Below are positions 11,001 to 22,238 of a DNA stretch of 64,000 nt, one piece after another. The translations under genes and the position numbers were made by a program. Where the stretch lies: NCBI GenBank assembly GCA_015501075.1, contig JADNYJ010000109.1, forward strand, positions 62,001 to 126,000. The letters run 5' to 3'. The notes beneath the pieces were generated by a model. That model did not search any database. It was not told the origin of the DNA and was given only the letters and a program-made list of their open reading frames with translations. The DNA is from Gymnopilus junonius (Eukaryota > Basidiomycota > Agaricomycetes > Agaricales > Galerinaceae). The number at the start of each line of letters is the position of its first letter. The stretch's first letter is position 1.

Positions 11001-12469
11001 GAGTTTTCAAGAAGGTCGATCCTCCAACTGGTGTGCATGTAATTGGGTCAAAATGGGTCTTTAACTACAAATACAACGGGGATGGGAACATCACCAAGGT
11101 GAAGGCATGTATTGTGGCAAAGGGATATTCTCAAATCCCAGGACTCGAGTACGGTGAGACTTACGCCTCAGTCATTCACCTGGAGTCCCTATGTTTTCTA
11201 TGCACCATCGCCGTCGAGCTCAACCTATCCCTCTGGCAGGCAGACATCGTCGCCGCCTACCTCTACAGTCCCAATGCATACACGACCTACATGAAGGCTC
11301 CGCCGGGTACGCTCGAGCCGGGGGAGGAAGGGAAGGTCTGGAAACTCGAGCGTACCCTATACGGCATGATGCAAGGCAGCCATGATTTCCAGAATGAGAT
11401 GGTGCAGGCATACGAAGGATTGGGCTACTACAGGTCTTGCGCCGATCCCTGCATACACTCTCGTAAGAAGGAAGATGCCACCATTGACATTAACGGGATG
11501 TATACAGACGATGTGTTAGGAATATCCTCCACTGACGACACAGCCGATGAAGCAGCCGATGAACTGGGAACGTGTTTCGAGATCAAGAAAGGGCGGCCGA
11601 GTTTTCTTTTGGGGATAGGGGTCAACTACGATAGGGAGGAAGGGATATTGGAGATCCAGCAATGTACCTTCCTGGTCAACACCCTCAAGAAGTTTGGGAT
11701 GGAGAATTGCACGCCAAAGAAAACCCCACTTCCCCCTGGGATTCAGCTCACGGAAAAGGACTGCCCCAAAAATGAGGATGAATGTGAGGAGATGAGAGAC
11801 AAACCATACCGTGAGGCATTGGGATGTCTTGCCTGGGCTCAAGCAGGTACACGCCCGGACCTTTCATACGCCATCACCACTCTCTTGCGTTTTCAGTCAA
11901 ACCCCGGACCAGCTCACTGGAAGGCTCTCCAGCATGTCCTAGCATATGTTAAGGGCACCCTTGACCTCAAGATTACATACCACTGTGGACTTGGGGGAGG
12001 GATCAAACCTGTCGGATACATTGACGCCAGCTTCGGCGACAACATAGACAACCGCCGCTCTATGTCAGGCTACGTCTTCATGGTGGCTGGCGGCCCAGTC
12101 TTGTGGAGCTCGAAGCTCCAGCCTGTCGTTGCCTTGTCCACCACCGAAGCTGAATATATGTCTATGATGAGGGGGGCACAGCAAGCATTGTGGATGTACA
12201 GTTTATTGAGTGAGGTAGGGTTGGAGGAGGATTACCCTGTGGTTGTGTACGGGGACAACTCGGTGGCAATAGCATTGACGAAGAACACCAAGGGACACAC
12301 CCGAGCCAAGCACATCGACGTGCAATGCCACTACATCCAGGAGAGGGTAGCCGCTAAGGAACTGCAGGTCGAGCAGGTTCCTTCAGCTGAAAATCTGGCT
12401 GACTTCCTCACCAAACCACTCGGGTGCGTTGCTCACGAAAACAACCTCAAGCTCCTCAACATGGAATGA
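8087..12469 (+). pseudogene. Copia gag-pol polyprotein, two in-frame stops
   Basis: One frame of about 1460 codons. Gag: residues 1-240, then the zinc knuckle CSNCGRRGHGKEKC. Protease: ADSGAS around residue 335. Integrase: HHCC zinc finger (HFGH... CEDC) after the first stop, then catalytic Asp in HMDIWV, Asp in RSDMDP and Glu in MAEH. RT: ends with TDD in place of the usual VDD (MYTDDV, about 11499). RNase H: YIDASFGD, STTEAEYM, GDNSVAIAL and AKHIDVQCHYI, close to the stop. Breaks: TGA at 9524-9526 in WHxHFGHAG, where related elements have Arg (CGA), and TAA at 10271-10273. Frame is kept across both, so these are point mutations rather than a programmed shift. Confidence 0.93.
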
Positions 12470-12485
12470 TGGGTTCTCGTCGTCT

Positions 12486-12492
12486 GGGGGAG
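12486..12492 (+). other. Polypurine tract of inner copia
   Basis: GGGGGAG immediately before the right LTR's TGTTGAG, 17 nt after the gag-pol stop. It marks the plus-strand priming site. Confidence 0.85.
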
Positions 12493-12862
12493 TGTTGAGA
12501 TAGACAACTCATGCCCAGGTGCTTACTATATTTAGGTTTCATATTTCCACTTTCCTTATTCATGTCTGTCCCCTTTTCAGTACTGGCTACCACTACTCTT
12601 TTACTTCCATTTTCTCTTCTGGGTGGTACTGTACAGTTTATTCAGCCACCCGTTCGATCACGGACAAACCTTTCCATAGAGTACAGGGCTCCCTCAGTCA
12701 TCGTCACTATGTGTCTGACTCTGAGGTGAGCCCTTAATTATACTACACCTCACATTATTTACTTATACTATCTACCTAGTTTTATTGCTCTCTTCAGGTA
12801 GATAATACATACCAAAGTCATCGTCACTACGTGTCTGACTCTGAGTTTTATTGCTCTCTTCA
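12493..12862 (+). repeat. Right LTR of inner copia
   Basis: 370 bp, aligned base for base with 7614-7983 without gaps. I count about 13 differences, all transitions; at two sites one copy has TG and the other CA, which needs an ancestral CG. Confidence 0.95.
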
Positions 12863-12867
12863 TCCAT
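12863..12867. repeat. Target-site duplication TCCAT, right copy (inner copia)
   Basis: Matches 7609-7613 exactly; the outer element's RNase H codons resume here. Confidence 0.92.
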
Positions 12868-15250
12868 GACTATCTCCATATAAGGGAACGTATGGGATTG
12901 ACATCCCGAGTTCTTCGAATAGAATCTTAAACCATGCACAGTCACGTGCACAGTCAGAGAGTGCCATGTATTCTACCATTGTGGATGATGTTGATACTAG
13001 AGTCTGCATTTTGGAGTGCCATTTGATACTCCCACTAGCAAGGGAAAAGAAGTATCCCTGCATAGATCGACACATGCGATCAGGCTCTGTTCTATCATCA
13101 CCATATGAGGCATCACAGTAGGCATACAAGCCTTTATCACTGTTTCCATTGAACACGAGTGCATAGTTGCGTGTACCAACCAGGTAGCACATGATATATT
13201 TAGCATGGTTCAGATGTTCATCAGATGGGTTCACAGCAAACTTAGCCATCTGTGTTACAGCAAAGGCTATATTGGGTCGTGTTCCTAGCATTAAATATAG
13301 CAGGGAACCAATCACTGATTGATACTCTGACCGAAGTGAAGCTGAACTTGTGCCTGTAAAGGGTTCTGGCTTATACCCGGTAGGTAATGGAGTCTGTGCC
13401 GCTTTTGCATTTGTCATTCCGAAGTGTGTAAGAATCTTATTAAGGTACGGCATTTGATCGATGTAGGTCTTACCTTTAATGTACCTGATTCTCATGTGGA
13501 GAAACTCCTGACATACACCTAGGTCTCGACATTCCCATGCAGTCATAAATAACTGCTTCTTCTGTTGGACTAACTCAGTGTTAGGACCTGTGACGATAAT
13601 GTCGTCAACATATGCCAACATAATGACAAGGGTCCCGTTGCTATGTCTTGTGACAAATATGCCAGCATCAGCATATAGGCATGTGAAACTGAGCTCTTTA
13701 AGGGAGCAATCAAGTTCAGACCACCATGCATGTGCGGCTTGTTTTAAATAGCTTTGAGTAGGCAGAGTACTTTCTTCTCTCATCCCTTTATGGTAAAGCC
13801 ATCAGGCTGTTCCATATATATCTCCTCATCAAGTTTCCCATATAGGAAAGCTGATTTGACATCAAGGGACTCTATACGCCATTTCTCAAGTGTGCTAAGG
13901 CTAGGATTGTGCAGACCAACTCGAACTGGACAACCAGTGAGAAGATCTCATCATAGTCTAGGCCTTCTATTTGGGAAAATCCCTTGGCAACTAGACGGGC
14001 TTTTTACATCCATCGGACTTAATATCGAAAACCCAACGATTTTTGATGGCCTTTCGGCCTGGAGGTAGGTCAGAGAGCTCATAAACTTTTCGTTTATGAA
14101 GGGCCTCTAATTCTTCGAATTGAGCCTCGTGCCATTCCTGTTGTTCATCGGCAGGTAGCCGGCTAAGATCTTTACTAGTCCAATTTTGGATGTTCAATGG
14201 ATCTGGAAGTGCACTATCAGAAATTGCCTTAGAAAGTAAATAGGCATGCCAATGTGCTCCCCCTTCTGCTCCCATATTGGGATTGTACAGGTACTCAGCC
14301 ACATGGTCACTAGAGGCCGTAGACAAATTTGGAGTGGATCCGTTATGTCTAATCTGCACCAGCAATCTCTATCAGTGGCTGTACCAGGAGGGTATATGTT
14401 CCCTTCTTTTTGCGTACTTTTACTCTCACAAGTGCTCCTTCTTGGAGCATCACTGGCAGCTCCCCCTGATGGACTGGCATGGGGTTTCCGCAGTGCAGGT
14501 GGTGGGAGATTAGAACTCAGTCCTTGCCTAGGAGTGGAAGGCATACTTGGATGAGTATCTGCTGGTGACTCAGGAGGTGGAGTCTTGGGTGGCTCGTCAT
14601 CACGAGGTACCTCAGACTCACTTGACGGATTATTTGGGGGTGGTGTATAGGACGGTTCATCACCATCATGAGAATCACTGTCCTCCACTTCCAAAACAGG
14701 TTCCTCCAGGGAGGTGCACTTATGTATTTGGGTAAGCAGTGGTACTTTAGCCTTTTGGCATTTAGGAAACAAGTGTTCATCAAAAAGTGCCGTGGCAGCT
14801 ATGAATAGAACATTGTTGGGGCTTCGCATGAACATCATATTAGAATGATGTCTGCGATATCCGAGGAATATCATCAACTCAGATTTGGGCGAAAGTTTAT
14901 TTGCCCATGTATCCTTTGGAAGGAACACATATGCCCCACATCCTAATACCCATAGGTGTGATAAATCAGGCTTTTCTCCATTGATCAATTCAAATGGAGA
15001 TTTCCAGTTGAGTCAATGCATGGGAGTTCTATTGTATAAATAGACTGCATGTATTATGCAAAACTCCCACCAGCTGTCAGGAAGACAGGCTAATTGGTGC
15101 ATTGACTTGGCTTTCTCATCTAAAGTCCGATTGAAGCATTCAGCTCAACCATTTATTTGGGGCTGATGAGGTACACTTCTTTGGATCTCAATTCCAAGAT
15201 CCTTAAGGATTTCAATATATTCCTTATCGATGTATTCACCGCCATTGTCG
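12868..15250 (-). pseudogene. Integrase-RT-RNase H part of outer copia
   Basis: Minus-strand reading starts inside integrase at DNGGEYIDKEYIEILKDLG, continues PHQPQING then a TGA where NGxAER-type motifs have Arg, AECFNRTL, another TGA in MHxLNWKSPF (about 15012), the integrase C-terminal part and a Pro/Ser-rich linker (about 14750-14400). The RT follows: KNRWVFDIK, then ARLVAKGFSQIEGLDYDEIF, SAFLYGKLDEEIYMEQPDGF and YVDDIIVTG (about 13600). RNase H starts with YCDASYGDD and stops at the insertion point. At least five breaks lie in the segment, including a frame change near 14200-14350. It was non-functional before or soon after the nested insertion. Confidence 0.88.
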
Positions 15251-15607
15251 CTACTAGCTTACCTGGGTTGTGAGAGGCTAGTGCTAAGGTGACTACTTAG
15301 GTACTACTTAGAAGTGCAAATGACTTGGATTAGGACGCTGTTTAGAGCATCCTTATATACCTACAGGACATGCAGTGACTAACTACATATGAGTAATGCA
15401 TAAGGCAATTACTCAGCTAATTACTATGTAATTACTAATATCTACTCATAAGATGAGTAATATGCTCACTAAGTGATCACATGTTTAGTCATATAAGATG
15501 ACTGTGATACTCTGTCATCACTGGATCTAGTCGCGTATAGATGTGTCTGATCACGCGTGTCATGTGAGTCATGTGATGTAGTCACATGGACACTTATCAT
15601 GTCAACA
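15251..15607 (-). repeat. LTR of outer copia (5' LTR in element sense)
   Basis: 357 bp, same length as 6972-7328 with about six substitutions. Its inner edge abuts integrase codons directly, with no primer-binding site, marking the deletion junction near 15250. Confidence 0.92.
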
Positions 15608-15612
15608 TGTAG
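15608..15612. repeat. Target-site duplication TGTAG, right copy (outer copia)
   Basis: Identical to 6967-6971; host sequence continues from 15613. Confidence 0.85.
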
Positions 15613-15799
15613 ATGTGTTACCTTCATTTTGATGTGTGCGTGATATGTTTCTTAATGCCTCACTGCAAGGAAGCAATCAGGAGCACGACAGATGCAAGAG
15701 CTACTCTGAGATACATATGTTTCAAGAAGTGTGATCGAGATCCTACATAAGCTAATCAACATAACAAAATGGTAAGCAGAGTCAGACACTGATTTCAGC

Positions 15800-16416
15800 T
15801 CACAAAGGTCTGATTTCACTGCTGATCTCCTTGCCAGACATATCACATGTATATAGCCATTTACTCTGAACTGGGTATCCATCCACCCTGGCTGTCTTAT
15901 CCTCAACAAAGCTACGGCCTGTATTCCACATTTCTTGGGGAGAACTTGGAGGTGTCAGAATAACACCTCCCACCATGAGGCCCTGCAAGGAACAAAAGAA
16001 CAAAAATTAGATTATGATCATTCAAAGTTATCTGGCACACTTGCCTCCAAGGCTTCTAAAACCCAGTGACGACAATGCCAGTTTATTTTCTGTGCCTCTT
16101 CTGGAGTCGGAACATGGACCTTTTTGAGAATTTCCTCAATGCCTTCCATGGTAACATCCGGTGGCACTTTGCCAAGCAGCATGACACCAGCAAGCTTGGT
16201 GGTCCGGGCTTCAGTTTGAAGGATTTCAAACTTCCAAATTTCAGTCTTAGTCTCGCAATCAATAGGATTGACTGCGTGATACCTCTTGGCTGTTGGAAGG
16301 TCGTTGCGTGGTTTCTTGGCAGTAAGCAGCAGGCTGACATGGTATTTTCCAGGGTGTACGTCCGATTCCTGCCTCCTCCAGTAGCCCAGATACAATCTCA
16401 ATTTGTTTCCTGTCAT
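15800..16416 (-). CDS. DUF6914-like protein
   Basis: Two exons, 16416-16045 and 15982-15800, about 185 residues. The first exon has RLYLGYWRR, GKYHVSLLL, RYHAVNPID and WKFEILQTEARTTKLAGVML, then a helix region and NWHCRHWVLEALE. This layout (Arg-Leu-Tyr-Leu start, HxxL strand, Cys and Trp near the end) matches the fungal family DUF6914 as I remember it; the function is unknown. The intron (15983-16044, 62 nt) begins GCAAGT, so it is a GC-AG intron, and splices in phase 0 to GLMVGGVI. The second exon is basic and ends SSEIRPL. The gene lies just outside the outer copia element. No lesion seen. Confidence 0.6.
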
Positions 16417-17603
16417 CGCTGATAAAACAAAGGATGATGATGATAATGAGATGGTCCCTTTAAGGAATTAGTATACGTACATAGAAAAATCTTGACTGCA
16501 ATCAACGAACTGTTAGTCTTCAAGTAATTGAGTATATATTTCTTGGCGTGGTGAGGATATGAAGTGTAGGAAGCATTGAAAGTGTGGCTTAAATATCCTG
16601 AGTGCCAAAGCACGACAGATGGAGTAATTCACCTTATACAAACAGTAACTAAGGAAAGGCACAAAGAAAGACAAGAACCATAAGGAGAATCAAAGACCTT
16701 GATACCCGAAAGGACTATGAGTCACTTTGTGGGTGCCTTGTTCACCTATTCGGAGCATGCACACTGACATATTAAAGTTGAAGCGAACTCGCCAATTTCC
16801 AAATAACCATGTGCAAGATTTAAAGGAGGCCTTGTTCTTCATATCTGACATTAATTAACATTGTTGTTTTCAACATTTGACACCATTTCAGAAGATGACC
16901 AAATGGCAGGAAGAGCTAGATCTACAATTGAGAAAGCACTAGTGACGAGCCCTAGAATAAGGAAGTGGCAGGAAGCGCAATCAGAACAAAGATCTGCAGT
17001 GGCGCTGTGATTGAACTTGAAGGAATATGGATAAACATCAACCACATTGTAGATGTAGATAGATGTCAATTTTTAAGAATTGTAACAAGAAGTGAATGTG
17101 AATGCCCTTGGCTCGAGAGCATGACGACAATACATACCTTGTACTATAGAAGGTGATGAGGCCCGGAGCACAGTAGCTCAATCAGGCAGTTCTGCTCACT
17201 AATTGTCAGTATAACACCTAAAGTAGGATTAAAAAACGTGGACGTAACTGAAATATCTTGGATTGGAGGAAGATGACAGTACACGATTTCGTAAGTATTA
17301 CCGCCGTCGAGGATATTGGTCGGATCGACCACTCTGGCAGTAGAGAGTGCCGTTTTTCTCCTCGAAACTCCAGCTGGCGAAGCTCTTTCGGGTTGTACAC
17401 CCAAGCTATAGATTTTTAAAAACAGGTTTTTAAGCTTTCTGGGCAGCGTGGGGAGCTTGGAAGAGAATAAGGGCTGCCAGATACGTACGAAAGCAACGTT
17501 CATGATCAACGCATCTCCATGGGCGTGGGAACTTCTAGATCACGTGCAAGGCTTCTTTTTCTTTTCCATTTGAGATGCCATTTCTGTCATCATCTCTGTT
17601 TGC
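16417..17603. other. Intergenic between two divergent genes
   Basis: No gene recognised. A minus-strand frame at 17144-17509 (121 codons) is the longest but has no recognisable motif or splice partner. The region is AT-rich and should hold the 5' regions of the DUF6914 gene and the kinase. Confidence 0.45.
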
Positions 17604-18522
17604 ATGCCTACGAAATCCGAAGAGGACGAAGAGGGTGCTTCGTATGTCAGATCTGTTCTGTGTACTATCAGAGAAAAAACTAACTGACAGTAAAATCAAT
17701 CATACCAGCCCGTCTAGCACGCCAGCACACCTGCGGTCTCCGGTTCCCGAACTTAGGGGTTTAAAGCTCTTCAGATATGAGCTCAACCGCCGTTTCGACG
17801 GTTTCATACGCCGATTGTGTTTTTTCGCATTTAACGGCGGCAAATTCACCAAATTTGGCCCTCGAGTGCGCCTCGAGGAGGCTTTGTCAATGGATTTCAT
17901 TGCGCGAAACACGACAATCCGAGTACCTCGTGTTCTGGATGTCTTTTCCATTCGCAGGACCATGTATATCGTCCAAGAACGTATCAACGGACCCATTCTC
18001 GAGGATGTGTGGCACCGTCTTTCTATAGAAGAGCAGCATAGCTCTGTGCTGCAAGTGAAGGATTGTCTCGATCAACTACGTGCACTAAAGCCTCAACAAC
18101 CAGGGCGTGTGCAGGCTGTAGATGGGTCTGGCCTCATTGACAGTCGACTGGATAGCGGGGAATGGGGCCCGTTCGATAATCATTCTGACTTCCATCAGTT
18201 CCTAAACCACGATGTCCTTCGTGCTCAGTCCCAAACTTATCCTCGCGTGCAGGAACCGCTGTCAAAGGTCGAAGGGAAACAGTACAAGACCGTCTTCTCT
18301 CACGGTGATCTTGGACCTCATAATATTATTTGGAAGGATGGTAGGGCTGTCATTATTGATTGGGAGAGGGCAGGTTGGTTTCCAGAGTATTGGGATTATT
18401 CCAGGGCGTATGCTGCTCGTGGATACATGAAAGATTGGTGGAAAATGTTCAGTGAGGTGGTGGATAAGTACGATGATGAGTTGGAGCTCGAAGTTCGAAT
18501 CAGTGAATACTTTGAAACTTAA
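17604..18522 (+). CDS. APH-family phosphotransferase-like kinase
   Basis: Aminoglycoside phosphotransferase/choline kinase-like fold; agarics have many copies with unknown substrates. I choose the ATG at 17604: exon 1 (17604-17641) gives an acidic start MPTKSEEDEEGAS and joins through a 49-nt intron (17642-17690) to KINHTSP in frame. Without splicing, a frame from 17575 is also open. Motifs in order: FVIVQERINGPILEDVW-like hinge (about residues 120-140), the catalytic loop HGDLGPHN (about 18301-18324) with Asp and Asn, and the metal-binding IDWERAG (about 18355-18375). A C-terminal helix with YMKDWWKMF follows. About 290 residues, a normal length. No break seen. Confidence 0.85.
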
Positions 18523-18889
18523 AATTCCATAACGCGGACGATTGATTGTGTGTGGTCCTTGCCATTAATGGCATTCATAAAAAGTGTTTCCGCTCGTCTC
18601 TAGATACACATTTCAAGATAGTATCATATATTTTCAGTCGTCTCAACAAAATTTCCGCAAACGTCAAAGTGAGCCCTTCATCTTTCTCAAATGCGCCGGT
18701 CACAGGCTGTTCCTGCAGAGATAAAGCAGCACCACACCGCTACCTCACAAGAACCACTTGCTCAACCAATGCTCAACGCCATGTTACCCTCCACTTCGCC
18801 CTGTTGGCTCGCCAGACTATAGTATGGTATTCACACGACTTCACTGCTTTCTACCATAAAGCTTGCACCTCACTCATCTTCCGACCGCA

Positions 18890-20296
18890 CTACAAACTAT
18901 CCAGCCAAGCCTTCAGATGTCTGCATCCTAGATCGTTCAGACCCGGAAACAGCCATTCGCGTGCTATGCGACAAAATTCTCCCCCTTTCAAAGCTAGGTG
19001 ATATTCAGGATCCAATTCTATCACAATCTGGAATCTGGCGTTAACTCTCTGAAGAAGCTCGTAATCATATGGCTAGGTAACTTACTTCTTCATAGACCTT
19101 GCGCAATTCTGTAGCATCACCAGGGCTAGAAAACCGAAAAGCGGAGGGCAGGCTGTCCCTGTTCATTGATTGAGGGTTCCTTAGTCCGTCATAACGAATC
19201 CAATACGGATATGCCGCAGCTAGTACAGCTGGTTTCACCATATGATATTCCCAGTCGATAATTCCAGTGATTAAACCCCTGTCATTGACCAAAACATTCT
19301 GCGGATACATGTCCTCATGAGTGGGAACGTTTCTCAGAAGAGCAGCGTCGTAGTATGCGATATGCTGCGATACAAGCCCCTCGAGCCTCTTTAGCGTGCG
19401 ACGTGCTTCGTCCAAATCTTGCTCTGAATAACCGATGTTGGAGGAATTCAGTTTGTTCTGGAAATGCCACGCGAAGTAATCGTTTATTTAATGGACGACT
19501 GTAGGAGGTTCAAGTTCTGAAGGTAGAATAGAGGGTCCTATAACGGGGATATTCGAAACAGAGTCCAACGAGGAGACACTTCCAATACCACTTGGAGCAT
19601 TGATTCGCCACAGTTCAATCGCAATAGAAGCGTAAGAGCGAATGTTGGCCACCTATAAAACACTTTAGTTAACATATAACTTAGTGCTAAAAATAATTAG
19701 ACCTTAGCTTCGAAGGGGAGAACACCAAAGGTATTTGCCAAAAGTTTCCCATTACATTTGCTTGTTATCATGTAGGGTGCAAGCTGTTCGGCGGTACGAT
19801 ATTCGGCTGTATAAAAGTAGATGCGCGGGATTGGTATCTTGGACGAAGAAGAGATCCAATTCATAACGTCGCACCCTCGTCGGAATTTGTCTTTCGAGAA
19901 GTCTAGTTCGGTATTTGTGTCTACATTTAAGATACGAATGATGAAGTGCCTGTCATCTGCAGTGCACGCGTCATAGACCTATCCAAGAGTTTAAGAGCTT
20001 TTCTCGGGAGACTCAGAAAGGGGATTCCTTACAATATAGTGGTTGTGCGCTATTTTTTGCAGAGTAGTTATTTGAGAGCCGCTTAATTCTTCGAGTTTGG
20101 CCACCGTTTCTTTGAGGTCGGAAGGCAGATTGTCGAAGTCGTCAAGTATGTTGGGGAACGTAGGAAGCCGAAATTCTTCTCTCATTTCAGTGCCGTTGGC
20201 ATTCCACACTAAAAGTGTAGCTATCCACATTCATAGAGTTCGTCAGTGAATTTTCTGGCATAGAAATTTCGCCGCACCTGTGTTGGCGTCCGTCAT
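18890..20296 (-). pseudogene. Second APH-like kinase, one in-frame stop
   Basis: Minus-strand gene converging on the first kinase. The start ATG at 20296 (MTDANT) is followed by an intron and VWNANGTEMREEF. Further exons carry the N-lobe (FIIRILNVDT, GCDVMNWI, IPIPRIYFYT), then catalytic HEDMYPQNVLVND (about 19320-19285) and IIDWEYHMVKP (about 19262-19230). The last exon (RVNARFQ to KAWLDSL) ends at 18890. An in-frame TAA at 19488-19490 lies in TVVHxINDYFAWH between N-lobe and catalytic loop. An intron starting GTCGTC could remove it, but the donor is poor and a conserved helix would be lost. Both kinases share the HxDxxxxN and IDWE core but differ elsewhere, so they are old paralogs. Confidence 0.72.
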
Positions 20297-20820
20297 GTTT
20301 CCCTATGAGCTTTGGGCGCTGCTCTGGAATATGACTTGATTGAATTGAAGAAGAACGAGAGGTCCCTAGAAAATGAGAAATATACGCTACACAGTAATGG
20401 TAGGAGGCGTCTGGAGTCTGGAAGTCAACTGCAGCTTCAAAACGATAATCGTACTTGTCACATGGCTTCAGATCCGGAGCCGGGATCAGCCGGGTGCCCG
20501 ATAATTTAATGAGCTGTTCTGTTCTCTACTTTCACCTCACATTTGCCTCATATCTTACTGACCGGAGACCTTGTTCGAAACTTGAACTTCGAAAACGAAA
20601 TCAAATTTTAACATGCTATCTAAAAGTAAATCTCCGCATTGTTATATGTCAATGGAAGCCCAAGACTGAAAATCTTCAACGAGGAGCTGCTGCGAGCAGT
20701 TATAATTAGGTTCCTGTCTTCCCAAAGGTGCTTACATTTACGTATCATTTTCTAACTTAACCAGCTCTTGACATTGGCCACCTAAACGTAATGATATTTA
20801 TCTAGCCGCCATTTCAAAAG
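20297..20820. other. Intergenic, divergent promoters
   Basis: 524 bp between the second kinase and the 2OG oxygenase, transcribed away from each other. No element recognised; likely both promoters. Confidence 0.45.
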
Positions 20821-22238
20821 ATGACAGTGGACACATTCCCAGCCTGGCCAGAAGACGTACCGACACATCCTTTGCTAATTATTGACTACCGTCTCCTCAG
20901 AAAAAAGGACCCATCTGAAGTCGATAGGCTGTGGGAAGCTGCGACAACACTCGGATTTTGGTAGTAAGCAGCTGTTCATCTTTAGCGATCTAAAAAGTTC
21001 TAAGCGGCTTCCATAGTTTGAAAAACCACGGAGCAGATACTGCTGTTGCAGAAATGTTCGACCTCGGGGCTGCGGTCATGGCACTTCCGCTGGAAGAAAT
21101 GATGAAATACGAGCAAGGCGATCAAGGAGAATCATTTGGGTGTGTACGGCGTTTCTCTGGCAGCTCATACAGTATACTTGGCACAAAACTGACGATGTTC
21201 GCTATGTAGATATAAAATGGCAGGTGGTGATGTTGTCTCGCCCAGTGGTGAACTTGACACCGCCGAGTTCCTAAACGTTGCGAAGGACGACGCGTTGGCA
21301 TAGCCTCGTCTCGTGCGTCGCAAAACACCGTCATACCCCCCTCCAGTGCTTTTCCATATGGAGAGCGTGGTCCGACCTTTTATTCTGAAGTCCCTGGAAG
21401 TAACCAACACAACTATCGATATATTTAATGACAAGCTTGGCATGGCGAAAGGAAGACTGTTGGAGTTGCACTCGGATGCTGAATGGAGTGGCAGCCAGGC
21501 TAGAATCATTAGGAACAAGGCGACGAATAGTACAGTGAAGGTCGCAACAGGAAGCCATACAGATTTTGGATCGCTGGTAAGTTCTCTTCCTTCGTCGATT
21601 CACGAATCTTACTTTCAGTCCTTCCTTCATAACAAGCAAGGCGGTCTTCAGGTTCTTCCTCCTGGTGCAGATTTATGGCAGTACATCGAGGTTAGTACCA
21701 ATTCACTGCAGACCATTTAATACCCCTCACAATTATCACTTATCACTGAACATCTGCAGCCTATTCAGGACCACGCCATCTGTAATGTTGGTGATGCGCT
21801 TTCAATCCTCAGTGGTGGTCTCCTCCGTTCTAACGTCCACAGAGTTCTGTATGTCCTTTTTCTCCGTTCTCAGTTCATTACGCCCCTGTCTGATATTCCA
21901 GTCGCGCAGACCCCCTCCCCCGACGCAAGCGAACACCGAACGGTGGTCACTGGTCTTCTTCTCGCGGCTCGGGGACTCAGTCATTCTGCGTGCCTTGGCG
22001 GAAGAGAGTCCTGTAGTGGCCGAAATCGTCAAGAAGAAATCTTCAGGAGGAAGTGAGAAGTCACACCCACATGTAACGGCACAAGAATGGTGCCAAAGGA
22101 GGGTCAAGAACCGACGGATGGCCAATAGACAAGTAAGTAAATTAAAAGTCTCTTTTGGGGATAGACTTCATCCAGCGCACTTAGGCGACGAAAACCTGGG
22201 AAGCGAGTTTAGGAACCGAGGGCGTAAATTTATTCTGA
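20821..22238 (+). pseudogene. 2-oxoglutarate/Fe(II) oxygenase (isopenicillin-N-synthase-like), single nonsense codon
   Basis: Non-heme iron oxygenase of the IPNS/2OG family. The start MTVDTFPAWPEDVPTHPLL and LWEAATTLGFW...LKNHGA are the DIOX_N region. Iron ligands are H and D in GSHTDFGSL (about 21550-21576) and H in SNVHRV (about 21823-21840); ERWSLVFF carries the Arg/Ser that binds 2-oxoglutarate. Eight or so exons join in frame, with introns of about 50-65 nt. The final exon gives TWEASLGTEGVNLF and a stop at 22236-22238. One lesion: TAG at 21301-21303 in KDDALAxPRLV, where homologs have an aromatic residue, so TGG to TAG is likely. Everything downstream is intact, so inactivation would be recent, or it is an error. 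Confidence 0.82.

Larger units (their letters stand above)
7614..12862 (+). mobile_element. Inner full-length Ty1/copia retrotransposon
   Basis: 5249 bp with 370-bp LTRs (7614-7983 and 12493-12862), a primer-binding site right after the left LTR, one long gag-pol frame in the copia order gag, protease, integrase, RT, RNase H, a GGGGGAG polypurine tract at 12486-12492, and a perfect TCCAT duplication. Two in-frame stops make this copy unlikely to be autonomous. It inserted into the outer element in opposite orientation and is therefore younger. Confidence 0.95.
6972..15607 (-). mobile_element. Outer Ty1/copia element, internally deleted, with nested insertion
   Basis: Read on the minus strand, the element runs from its 5' LTR (15251-15607) through integrase, reverse transcriptase and RNase H to a polypurine tract and 3' LTR (6972-7328). 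The 5' LTR is fused straight to the middle of integrase at the DNGGEY motif, so primer-binding site, gag, protease and the first half of integrase are absent. RNase H is split at the codons for GDSHGA by the inner element (7614-12862). Removing the inner element and one TCCAT restores the frame exactly. Several Arg codons are now TGA. It could not move on its own. Confidence 0.92.

Noticed and set aside
17144..17509. 121-codon minus-strand frame upstream of the first kinase
   Set aside because: No motif, no conserved splice partner, and it overlaps the probable promoter.
17575..17690. Unspliced start of the first kinase at 17575
   Set aside because: The 49-nt intron model with the acidic N terminus from 17604 fits related proteins; kept as an alternative only.
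18546..19001. 151-codon plus-strand frame
   Set aside because: Overlaps the well-supported last exon of the second kinase on the other strand.
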